From Paguma larvata (Eukaryota > Chordata > Mammalia > Carnivora > Viverridae), in NCBI GenBank assembly GCA_030068075.1, contig CM057831.1:14055370-14119369 (forward strand): DNA of 64,000 bases, in the 5' to 3' direction. This document shows, one piece after another, positions 34,401 through 44,970 of the stretch. The position numbers and the translations under genes were made by a program. The notes beneath the pieces are model-generated. The model was not told where the DNA came from, ran no database searches, and worked only from the letters and a program-made list of their open reading frames with translations. How positions within the stretch are numbered: position 1 is the first letter of the stretch; each line of letters begins with the position of its first letter.

Positions 34401-35029
34401 TGATGATTCATTTGCTGAGGAAAGGGACAGCCCCCCTCCAGACCCCCCTCCTAGGTTCTGGAGATAGGCATATGGCCTCTGGAAATCCCTTGCATGGGCG
34501 GTGTTATGCTAAACCCAGAACTGATCAATTATTTTGTTTTACATCTGCAGATGATTTGTTTCGTTCAACGATTGGAAATAAACAAAACAAAAGCTTCAAC
34601 AATGCATGAAGAATCCTCTCAAAACTACACAAGAAAAGGATGCTGTTGTCTTTTTACTACTTCCCTCTCCACCTAAAGCCTTTAATCCAAAGGAATGACA
34701 AGAAGTAGAACACGTCTGAATCTCATCTATTGTTTTTGCCTTGGGCCACGTACAAGCGACCACATGTCAGATCGACACTTCTCCCACTCCATCCTGCACC
34801 ATAGAATGCTCTGTTCAAGAGAATTACAAGAATCTGAGCTCTGAAGAAGTGCTTTGAGATGAGAGGGGTTAGTCTCCCATTCCAGTAAAGTGCTCTATTG
34901 GGCAAAGGGGCTAGAAAGAAGAGGAGACACTCAGCAGAAGAGAGGACAAGAATACGAGTGTGTCCAGTAAGTATTCAGCGTAAGCTACAATGAGCCAGGC
35001 ACCTTTTTTTGAGTGGTTCTGGTTGCCTT
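34401..35029. other. Unassigned DNA
   Basis: No gene, repeat family or splice pair is recognised. Confidence 0.4.
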
Positions 35030-35059
35030 GAACCTGCCAATACCCACTTACATGGACTG

Positions 35060-35262
35060 TTGGTTCTGTCACTCATTTTCTGTGTGATCTTGGAGGCGTT
35101 CCTTTACTTCCATCTGAGTTTTAGCCTCCTCATCTGTAAAATAGAATATTGATAAATATTTCATTGATTTTATTTATTCATTGTAATTGGGATTAAACGA
35201 GACATTATCAATAAAACAACCAACATGGCGGCTGGCACAAAATATGTGTTTATGCCTGGTGA
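35060..35262 (+). repeat. MIR
   Basis: ttggttctgtcactcatttt, then ctgtgtgatcttggaggcgt, then ctcatctgtaaaatagaata and a closing ggctggcacaaaatatg. Confidence 0.78.
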
Positions 35263-35639
35263 GCTGCTAGAATGTTGCTTGGGGAGATAGTGGCCGTGGT
35301 GGTGGTAGAAGAAGTAGTACCAGTGATAAGAATGGTGTAAATAGTAGAAAGAGATTTGGAAACCAAGCAGACCTCAGCTCTTTCTAACAGAATGGTAGAC
35401 TCATACATCTGTACTTAGGAAACTAGACTATTGTTTTACAGATGACATTTCTCCAACAATTTCCCTTTATTTCCCTTTAGCGTTTAGTAAAGCTCTATTT
35501 GAAAACTGGAAATGATTCCAGCTGTCCCAAGAGTCGGGAGGAGGAGAGGCAAGGAGGGGAGGCTGTGTTCTCGCCTGGGTCAGAGATTAAAGCCGGAACA
35601 GTAAATGCTAGAACTGGGCAGAGTGACGGTAGCAGGAGC
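35263..35639. other. Unassigned DNA
   Basis: A short GGTGGT-like run lies at about 35294-35307. No other structure is recognised. Confidence 0.4.
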
Positions 35640-36130
35640 CCAAGGAGAAGATAAAACTGCACCTCCCCAATTGGCAACTGGCCATCCCAAGCTGTTCAGT
35701 GACTCCCCAAGGACTTCAAGATAAAACTCTAACTCTTAGGCACGGTGAGTACAGGCACTTTCACCATTCGGCCTTGCCCAATTTTCAATTCCAGCTCTGT
35801 GTCTTCCACCCTCCGCCTCTTCAGGACACGAGACTGTTTCAGACCTCAGTGTTTGTTCATGCAGCATCTTGGGGCTGTGCACATAATGAACACTGACTCA
35901 TCTTTTAAGAGGTGTCTCATGCCACCTGTTTTTGAAGATTTCTTGAACTTCTCTCTCTTCAGCGATACTGGCCATATTTTACTCGGTGTTCCAAATTTTG
36001 AGTATTTCTCTCATTATCTGAAAAGTTTAATGCAATCCTTGCCTCTTCCTATGAAATTCCTTGAAGTCAGAGATTATGTATATTTGTATTGCTGACAAAA
36101 TAAGGGACACAGTAAATGCTTTTTAAATGA
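35640..36130 (+). repeat. LINE-2 3' region
   Basis: ggacttcaagataaaactct, then attcggccttgcccaatttt, tcatgcagcatcttggggct and gaaattccttgaagtcagag, ending cacagtaaatgctttttaaa. This follows the terminal ORF2/3' UTR order of L2 on the plus strand. It is ancient and without coding capacity. Confidence 0.65.
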
Positions 36131-36450
36131 ATGGGGAAGGAAGGGAGGGATAGATGGATGGATGGATGAGTAAATGAATGAAAAATGGGTGAGTGGATGA
36201 ACAGTAAGTAAGTAAAGATAGAAACGAAGAGATACTCTTCAAAATGCCTTATAGAGGCTCTGGCACAGATTCCTCAATATTGCTCCCCTCCCCCACTCCA
36301 TCTCTTCACTACTCGGAACTGGAAAGTTTCTGAATTTTACTTCCAGGTGTCTTAGTCTTCCTTTATTGGGAAGTCAGGATGAGATACAGGTATGAAGAAG
36401 TAGGTGATGATTTGTTTTTTAACCATATGATTCTGAGATGCTTAGGAAGA
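36131..36450. repeat. GGAT/GAAT-rich simple sequence and unassigned DNA
   Basis: (GGAT)n-like and (AATG)n-like runs lie at 36145-36200 just after the L2 end, followed by unassigned DNA. Confidence 0.5.
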
Positions 36451-37110
36451 CATCCGTGTGGAAGTACTAAGAAGGTAAATAAGAATATGGAGCAAGTGCT
36501 CAGATGAGGGGCCAAGTAGAGAGTATAGATTTGGAAGTCATGTGAAGCAGTGATGACTAAAGCCAGAAGAAAGGAGGAGACCACTGAGGGGGAGGGAAAA
36601 GGGCAGGAGGCAGGAGGGTAAGATAAAGTCCCCCTGGGGAGCATGCTGGAAAACACAACAAATAGGAAAAGCGAGGCCACAGAAGAATAGGAGGAGTCCT
36701 TTTCCTAGAATCAGAGATGAGATGCTCAAGAAGAAGGCAGTGGGGAACAATGCCCAATGCCGAGAGAGCAGGTAAGACAAGGGCTGCTAAGAGGCCATAG
36801 GATTTGGTGTTACCTAGGTGATTATAGAGGAAGCTAAGTTACTTGGGGTCAACAAATGAGTACATGGATGATGGAAGAGTGAAGAAGCAAATATAGACCC
36901 CTCTTTAAATGTTCTTTCTTATGAAGGCAAGGAAGAGAAATAGGACATCTCCATGGACCAGAAAGGGAGAAACCTGAACTGAAGAAGAGCATAGGGGATT
37001 GAGGGCATGCCAGTGTTGGGGATATTAACAGAGCAGGGCTCTGTAGACAGTGCATGGGAATCGACGGCACAAACAAGAGGAAAGAGCCGACATGGTCTCT
37101 GCAAAGGAAC
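36451..37110 (+). repeat. Purine-rich sequence, possible L3/CR1 remnant
   Basis: The stretch is unusually purine-rich on the plus strand. Segments such as agatttggaagtcatgtgaa, gcaggtaagacaagggctgc and gccataggatttggtgttac resemble old L3/CR1 LINE debris. The long minus-strand frames here arise from the purine bias. Confidence 0.35.
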
Positions 37111-37954
37111 AAGAAGAAGAAAAGGAATAAAGACATGGAGAACCTCCCCATGGATCATCAGCCCCCTTATCCCCCACATATTCTAAATTCACTCATTCGT
37201 AGTAAAGCTCAGATACAGTCTTGAGAAGTGGGGAGCTCCCTTATGCAGTCCCAAATTCACACCAGTTCTCATGGAAAGGAAAGAGTTACAAAACTATCGA
37301 AACTATTGTTCGAAAATATCAAACCAGCATTTTTGTTCATCAATTCAGATTTAAAATTTAATTTCATGGTACAATGAACCCATACACAGTTATATCTATT
37401 AAGGTCACCCACTCCCGGTTCGTCAGCTCACTCTGAGCATTGATGACTGTAAAACTCTTTAGGAGATACGAATCACCGTTTCAAACCTCTCGGTGCTTAC
37501 AGTTTTAATGTGAGTCCAGAGTCTCTGACTCAATGAAGTTTATCCCCCCCACCCCACTTCTTCCCCACTGCTCCTCAATCCACACTTTTAACAAAACAAG
37601 CCAAAAAAAAAAATCTGTGAGATTCTCAAAGGTTTGAGTCAAGGAAAGGTAGGAGGGGAGTTTTTGACTGTGTCATTGTTTCAAAAGAAGACACTTATAG
37701 TTTGAGTTATTTGCTTAGTTTTTCATTAACAAAGCCACCGATGTCTTCTTTCTGCTGTTCGAAATACTCAGGCCAGTATCCAACCAGGTTTTATTGTGCT
37801 TCTTATTATCGTAATACTGGGTGCTTCGTTCATTAACTTTTTGTCTTCCGCACAAAGTAAATCTAGAATTTTCCTTTAAGGCAACGTGGTAATTAGGCAA
37901 TTTGGATTTAAATTAGCCTGAAAATATATTCACATGCAAGGTTAAATGAACATG
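37111..37954. other. Unassigned DNA
   Basis: A C run lies at 37544-37551 and an A run at 37602-37612. No gene or repeat family is recognised. Confidence 0.4.
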
Positions 37955-38007
37955 GACACACACACACACAAGCACGCATACAATATTACCTCTCTCTCTC
38001 CCTTGTG

Positions 38008-38044
<37 letters not shown>

Positions 38045-38425
38045 ACATATATATATACACACATATAATACATACACATATTTATGTATAATATAATAAG
38101 ATAAATGTATAATATAATGCATATTATATATAATATGTATAATGTATAGTATAATGTATAATTAATATTGTGTGTAATATAATAATATAAATATATAAAA
38201 ACGTATATAAATATATACACACATATAATACATACACATATTTATGTATGGCCTCATATATAAAATATATATGCATATTTGTATATGTGTGTATGGATAT
38301 ACATGCGAGACATGTTTTACATATATATGTATATATACGCAAATATGAGTTTTACATAAATATGTAAAGACATGTTTTACATATATATATATATGTATTT
38401 ATATGTAAATATACATCTTATATGT
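37955..38425. repeat. (CA)n, (TA)n(TG)n and AT minisatellite-like tract
   Basis: It begins with (AC)n at about 37956-37971, then (TA)n(TG)n at 38008-38044, then about 370 bases of TATA/TACA-rich DNA. A 39-bp block at 38051-38089 is repeated exactly at 38211-38249. A second direct repeat, agacatgttttacatatata, lies at 38309 and 38369. Confidence 0.9.
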
Positions 38426-40690
38426 AAAAACTCATGAAAAAAACTGCCGGCTCTTACCCTACCTTCCCCAGACTGCCTTCAGTTCGATTGTTGAAAATTC
38501 AGCACTTTTGGAGATTGAAACTGTGCTAGCAACAAGACTTAGAGAAGAAGGGGCAAAGAACAACCTCAGAAAAGTTATAAAAGCATAATTAGGTGGAACA
38601 TTGCAGACCTAGAAGGCTGTTGAGAACTGGCTCCCCACCCCCTCCAGACTGCGTGGCACTGTCTGACCTCTCTGGATAACTGGCTTGCTTTCCTCCTCTC
38701 TTTCTGCTTTCACTTCAGGAGGCATAGTTTCTTTCCCTCTGTTTTTTGGTTTGTTTTTTTTTTTTTTGTATTAATTCGAAAAAATGCTAAATTGTGATTT
38801 TTTTATTATATGTGAACCTTTGAACCCCACCTGCCCAACCCAGAATATATTTTTTTTTCTCACTGCAGTGCAGATATCATAATGAATATTGAGTATCATT
38901 TAGCCAAGCACATATTTAACCATTTACTCGACCAGTGAATGGTGGTTGAGGCATCTTATTCTGGCAACGAGATGGAAACAAGGGCAAATAAGGCCTGTTC
39001 CCTGCCCTCAAATAGGACAAATCTATTGGAGGAGCTTACTCTGCATATAAATAATTATAACACCATGAGATAAATGCTAATGGAAGTACGCGTGTGGCCA
39101 TGTGGGAGCCCTGGCGATGAAGCACGTAATTGCATGGAGATCGCGGGGGAAGAAATCTTGTAGCAGAATCTGGAAGGAAGAGTAGGAAGGACCCGGTGGT
39201 CTAGGGGGATGACGGCATCCCAGCTAGTAAGACCGGCATTTGCCAAGGAGAAGAAACAGGTCACGTTTGGGGAATGACAAGTGGTTTGGTGTTGAGGAAG
39301 AGATATTAAAATAATAATTCAGTGTAAACGACAAAGGGCTAGGTATGCCATGCTAAAAATGTTTATATTTTCCTAAATATTCAAGAACGAGATTCTAAAA
39401 TTACTTCTCTTATCAGTTAGAAGTAAGATACAAAATATTGAAGCTGACCTGATTGCAAAGAAAAGAATTAGGTGTCGGTGAAAAGAGTAGGCGCCTGGGG
39501 AAAACCTGGACCCTGGGCTTTGAATCTCTCATTTTCTTGAAAGAAATATGTCTTGTTCCAATGGCTGGACAGGGCGGTCTAATTTGGCAGACTGCAACGT
39601 GGTCACGATAAGATGTCACATTTGGAGGACTTTGCATCATGGCCAAGAGGAAGGAGGAATCTGAACCGGGGACCCCAACCACACCCCAAAAGGATGAACA
39701 TATTTTCCTCCTTGGAGGTGGAGACCACAGGAAAGGCAGGCTCCCGGTTTAGGTAGGAAAATATGATTTCAAGAGCTGAAAACATCAAGTGATTCTTCCA
39801 AACCATATTTTGACGAGGTAAGTGTAAATGAATGGGAAACATATGGATTCCATGCTCCTGAGATTCCGTACAGATTTAAAATTAAGGAACAAGGAGCTTG
39901 TGGTGAAACATGCTTTAGACTTAATCCAAACATAAGTGTTTGAGAAGTCATTTGGAATTTTCATGAATCTACATAGAAATTCAGTTCTGCATCTTTCTGT
40001 TATATGCTCTGTGAGTTTCACTCAGATTCCAGCCCTTCTGCAAATGTAGTGTCAATTGGGGGGGAGGGGGGATGGTCTAAAAAGGCTTAGGAAAACTTGG
40101 TTATTATGTTGGGGACACAGTGACCTCAGGCCAGTCAATAAAACCATCAGCTCCTACGACAAGCCCTCTGAGGCCATCACGGAACCCCCTACTACTCCCC
40201 ACCCCAATACACAAACATACCCCTCGTACGAATCAGTCTTTACTAGGTTGGGCTACAATTACAAGCAGTCCCCAAATCGCGGTCCCCAGATCCACAAAGG
40301 ACTTTTTTCTCATCCTTGTCTCACTCACACTGGCTGTGGGGAAGCTCGTTCATGTGCTGTCTTCGTTTAGAGATAGGAGGGAAAGGCAAGGACACTCAAT
40401 CTAGGACACTCAATTCATGAATGAGAGGGAAAAAAGCAATGGCAAAACCACACAGTGGTTCGTAAAACTTTTGCCTGGATGTGGCATAGATCACTTCAGC
40501 TCACGGTCGTTGGCCAGAGCACATCACACATCCCAGCTTGGTCTCGGTGAAGTAAGAATACTCTTTGTACAGGGATGGGAGGTGTTCAGGGAAATGCCCC
40601 ATAGCGAATGGCCCAAGAGAGAGGGCAAGCAAAGAATTTGAACAAATAATAGAGTCTATAGTGTTCATTGTCCTCTAGTCTTATTAGAGT
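38426..40690. other. Unassigned DNA
   Basis: A T run lies at 38754-38768. The region at 38880-39060 (cctgttccctgccctcaaat) has the style of ancient LINE debris. No CAN-SINE occurs between 32734 and 40709. The frames are short and unsupported. Confidence 0.4.
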
Positions 40691-40709
40691 TTGAAAGCGT
40701 TTACTCATT

Positions 40710-40934
40710 GGGGTGCCTGAGTGGCTCAGTCAGTTGAGCGTCTGACTTCGGCTCAGGTCACGATCTCATGGTTTCTGAGTTGGAGCCCCGCATCTGGCTC
40801 TGTGCTGACCGTGCAGAGCCTGCCTGGAATTCTCTCTCTCTCTCTTCCTTTCTCTGTCCCTCGCCTACTTGCGCATGCACGCACTCTCTCTCTCTCTCTC
40901 TCTCTCAAAATAAATAAATAAACTTTTAAAAAAA
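40710..40934 (+). mobile_element. CAN-SINE
   Basis: Target-site duplication gaaagcgtttactcatt is identical at 40693-40709 and 40935-40951. The head is ggggtgcctgagtggctcag, and a long (CT)n lies near 40883-40906. The body variant (cgtgcagagcctgcctggaa) lacks the agctcagagcctgg block. Confidence 0.95.
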
Positions 40935-40951
40935 GAAAGCGTTTACTCATT

Positions 40952-42460
40952 TTCTTGCTTATGATTTTATCTGCTTCCCTCAGATTTGCAAGCTACATAG
41001 GATCGTCTCTTACGTTCATCCATAGTAGGTGTCGGTACTGAAGAGGTGCTTGATAAATATTTGCTGGATAAAGAAAAGAAATTTCTGCTTTTCCTTCTAA
41101 AAGTTGGGCATGTTGCTACCTGTTCTTTATAGGAATGCTAAAAAAAAAAAAAAAAAACCCAAATGAGAGAATAGATCTTCTTTCCATATTCTCAGGGCAC
41201 AAGATTGCAGCGATGTGTTGGGATAAATAACATGAGAGCTTTCCAGACCAGTGAGAAAAAAAAAATTGGACTCCAGAAGGGAGACGCATGCATATAATTC
41301 TCAGACTTCCTTCCAGTTTCCAGCTGCTCCCCCCACACCCCATCTACAGCATCCGTGGGTCTCATTGTCAGCAGGGATTGGTCTGTCCCTGTATTTTGTT
41401 TCTGGGTGAACTTGCTCCGGGGTATCTAGTCACATAGATACAGGGTGACTTATCAAAGCTCTGGGTTTCTCTATTAAAGGGATAAGGGTAGTCTTTGCTT
41501 GCAGTCTTTAGATAGCCCAGTGCCAGACAATAACTCATCTGTGCTCCTTAAAAATACCTCTGTGAGAGCCTCCTCCAGGTCAGATGGACAGAAGTGGCTT
41601 GAGAGCCCAGTGAGAACATCTGATCTGTGGCCGAAGACTTCAGAGTTTTTAAAGAAATGTTTTCAGATAGGGCGTCCACGAGCAATCCATATCGTGTTCT
41701 CAGATTTCCCAGGGAAACAGCTCATGTTCACATACATATTGTCGACTAGCCTTGAAAACAGGGGAGCCATAATCATACTACTTTTTCCGTATTCGGGAGC
41801 TTTAAAACAATGTTCGTTATTAATCACAGCTCAGCTCATTCAACGCAAGAAATAATTTGGAAGTTTCAATGCATCTGTTATACTTCTGGGTGTTAATATT
41901 ATAGTTAAACATCTCTCCCTCTCTTGGATATAGATCATACCTACTCGTTTCTCTAGCTTCTAAGTACAGACCCTGGAATTTATCCTTTACTAACCAAGCT
42001 ATTTGGGGGCCCTCATGGTCCTGGAAGCTGTCTGGGGACCTGGGCATTTACCAGTTCCGACCCACTCTAACCAGTTCCAGTTAGACTGCACTACAGGAAG
42101 CGGGCCAAGGTTCAGGGGAGAGAAGATACGAAAACATACCTCTTCCCCCATGTCTTGCATCCTCCAAGTCGAAGACTGCTTCTAGAAATAACACAGTATT
42201 GTTCTCCTTGTCCCTTAAGTGTTGGTTTCTTCCAGACTCCCTTCGAGCCCCTTTCCCTTGTATCGATGATCTCTGGGTTGCCTTAGGATTCGATCTGCCT
42301 CTGTATCTGTTAACCCCAAAAGTTTAGCCCATGTTTCTCTTCTCTCCCCAAGCTTTTATATCCGACACATAACAGATGTCATAGTAACTTTAGCTAGAGG
42401 TGTCATAGTAACTTCAAATAGCATATGTCCAAAGTGACCCTGCTTATTGTTCTCTTCTTT
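40952..42460. other. Unassigned DNA
   Basis: An L2/MIR-style tail, gaggtgcttgataaatattt, lies at 41043-41063. An A run lies at 41140-41157. Direct repeats of gtgtcatagtaact-like sequence lie at 42374 and 42401. Nothing gene-like is recognised. Confidence 0.4.
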
Positions 42461-42676
42461 AAAATTTTTTAGTGTTTATTTATTTTTGAGAGAGAGGGAG
42501 AGAGAGAGAGAGAAAGAGAGGAAGCGGGGAAGGGACAGAAAGACAAAGAGAGACACAGAATCCGAAGCAGGCTCCAGGCTCTGAGCTGTCCACGCAGAGC
42601 TTGAACCCAAGAACTGTGAGATCATGACCTGAGCCGAAGTCGGGCGCTTAACCGGCTGAACCACCCAGGTGCCCCT
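42461..42676 (-). mobile_element. CAN-SINE, minus strand
   Basis: tgtttatttatttttgagag opens it, followed by cgaagcaggctccaggctct and the head aaccacccaggtgccccta at the right. A short internal deletion affects the segment between the body and the B-box. No certain target-site duplication was seen. Confidence 0.92.
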
Positions 42677-43690
42677 ACTGTTATTTTCAAGTCTGCTTTT
42701 CTTCCTGTGTGGCCCCCTTAGGGAATTGAGTCTGACCTATCACTTACCCTGGGCTAGCTTCCTCATATCAGCGGCTCTGCTGTGCGACACGGTTCTTGCC
42801 TGCTTCTTCTTGCTAGACCGTGAGCTCCTCCCCGTAAACCTCAGCGATGGAGCCTGGAAGGTAATAGGCCGTAAACGTTTGTATAAAAATGATGGAACAA
42901 AGCGAGTATCTTCACAGCTCATGATGTGATCGAGCACGGCCTTGTCAGTTTCAGGAGCCCGGAGAAGCCCTGGAGGGTTCTGGACAAGGGCCTCCATTAG
43001 TTCACTCTTGGCGCGCAGGGATCAAGAGAAAGTTTAGTCCAGCAGCCGAGACACAAAGTCTGGAAAGCGCTGAGCTGACAGGCCGTATTTCAGGCGAGTC
43101 CTGACCCAGGCCCACAGACAGCTTCAGGCATACATACAGGCGAGCAGCAGGAGCTGGGCAGAGCCCCCCGGAGCCATGGAAAGGACAGACAAAAATCAAG
43201 GTCGAGGAGCGGAGTTGTTCCCTAAGCTGGGAAGTAACCACATAGTTCTTGACTCGGGTATGCTGATGGGGACACTCCTGTGAAATGAGGTAGAGACCCC
43301 GTGTACATTTGCTCAGATCTGGGACCAAAGGGCCGGCTGAGCTGTCGATAAAGGAAATGCGGGGCTGAGGGCCAGGACATGTAGCTGGGATTGCTTTAAT
43401 TCCTCCTGTGCTGGTCAGGCTTCCCCCTGCGCCCGAGGAGAGACTGAGTGAGCCACTCAGCGGGACGCTAGCACCGAGGAACAGAGATGTTGCTGCTAAT
43501 TAGGCAGACCTAAAAAATCCTAAAAGTCTGCTTTGGTCCTATTTAAAGCAATAGTCTAAACTCAGCCAAGTATTAAAATTGATCTCCTAGAAACTGAGGG
43601 AAGGGTATACGTGTCCGTGCAGCTTCTCCGTAAATCTAAAAGTATTCCCAAATCAAGTGTCTATTGAAAAAGCGTTTATTAAAAATACTC
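42677..43690. other. Repeat-poor DNA, candidate regulatory block
   Basis: The start (to about 42905) may include an L2-like tail. From 42950 to 43560 there is no repeat I recognise. CpGs are moderately frequent, and motifs such as gctgctaattaggcag occur at 43491. There is no coding evidence. Confidence 0.35.
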
Positions 43691-43703
43691 AATCCCTTAT
43701 TTG

Positions 43704-43894
43704 TTTCTTTTTAAATGTTTATTCATTTTCGGGGGTGGGGAGGGGCAGAGAGAGAGAGGGAGACACAGAATCCGAAGCAGGCTCCAGGCTCCGAGCTGTC
43801 AGCACAGAGCCCAATGCAGGGCTCAAACCCACGAACTGTGAGATCATGACCTGAGGCAAAGTCGGATGCTTAACTGGGCCACACAGGTGCCCCT
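43704..43894 (-). mobile_element. CAN-SINE, minus strand
   Basis: Minus-strand copy with shortened tail side and a small deletion in the A-box region (cttaactgggccacacaggt). A weak target-site duplication (cc[t/c]tatttgt) flanks it. Confidence 0.9.
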
Positions 43895-43904
43895 CGTTCC
43901 CCTA

Positions 43905-44530
43905 TTTGTAACCTAACTAGGTTTGAAATACCGAACCAAGAGGAAACACTCTGGGAGTCTGCCACAGCGCCAAGTCTAATAGGTGGGTTTTTTTTTCTTA
44001 CTGGTATCAGAAACTTCCAGGCTAGCTAGGTTTGCCATAGAGGATAGAAAGACATTTACTGAGAAGGCGCCTTCTTATTATATTTCTTACAATCTGACCC
44101 TGCTACCAGGACAGGGCTGAGAGGTGGGGACGGGCCCCAAGGGGAGAGGGTGCCTGGGCACAGCCATGCTCCAGAATTCAAGTCGACCCTCTCTCTGCCG
44201 CTTCTTCTACTTTCCAACTCATCAACCCCTGCCTGTCCTCAGATGACCCAGGGAGGCTTGTTTCTGGGAGCTGCCAGTTAACAAGCAAGGTTGCCAACGG
44301 AAGCCAGTTGCTCTCTTCTGAGGCTGGAACTTACAGCCTGTCATCTTTTGTTGTCCGCAGAACAGAGAACACAGCCAAGCCAGCAGGCAGGGGGAGTCTG
44401 TCGTAGGAGTCCAGATCGCATTGGAATGATGCAATGTATTCACACGTATCAAGAAAGTGCAATAAATCCTTGCCACCGTTACCCTTTCTCTGTCTCCGAG
44501 TGGTCAGGAAAAAAAATTATGATGAGTGTG
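43905..44530. other. Unassigned DNA
   Basis: No repeat is recognised. It leads into the CpG-rich segment. Confidence 0.4.
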
Positions 44531-44970
44531 GGCCGGAAGGAAGCTTACGGGGTGATAATTTTCCCCTCGAGGTAAACGTAGGACAAAGAAGGAAGACAAT
44601 GGTCACGATGCAGGCATATCCACTAGCCTGCGCGCTGAACCAGCATCCTTAATATGACGCACCCTGACCTGTCTGCGGGCCAAAGCTCCCAAATAAATCG
44701 GCACGGAGGAGCGGGCGGATTCATCGATCGAGAAGATTTCAAACAGCCGGAGAGAAAGAGCGCTCAATAACGAGAGAGGGAAAGCATGAGCGAGGAGATC
44801 CAGCAAAACCAGGTACAAAGGAGCAATCCCTCTTGAGCGTTATTTTATGAGCGCAGACGTGAAGGATGGACAAAGAATCACGTGAGCTCGGCCAGAAAAA
44901 TCGACGTTGTTTCTACCAGGGCCGGCTGGCAGCTGGAAGGCGAAGGCATGCGTTTCGCCAGGAATGTTCC
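44531..44970. promoter_or_regulatory. Second CpG-rich segment, candidate regulatory element
   Basis: I counted 30 CpG in about 440 bp, several times the density of the flanking DNA, with mid-range GC content. Features include a cluster gattcatcgatcgagaag at 44719, an E-box-like cacgtg at 44880, and tttatgagcgcagacgtgaa. It belongs to no repeat I recognise. The overlapping frames of 60-89 codons have no supportable product. It could be a distal enhancer, a CpG-bearing conserved element or an unrecognised promoter. Confidence 0.4.

Noticed and set aside
36363..37179. Series of leucine/serine/proline-rich minus-strand frames that look like membrane proteins
   Set aside because: They arise from the strong purine bias of the plus strand here, which removes stop codons and gives hydrophobic codons on the other strand.
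37913..38342. Frames rich in Tyr, Ile, Thr and His
   Set aside because: They are translations of (TG)n, (TA)n and related simple repeats.
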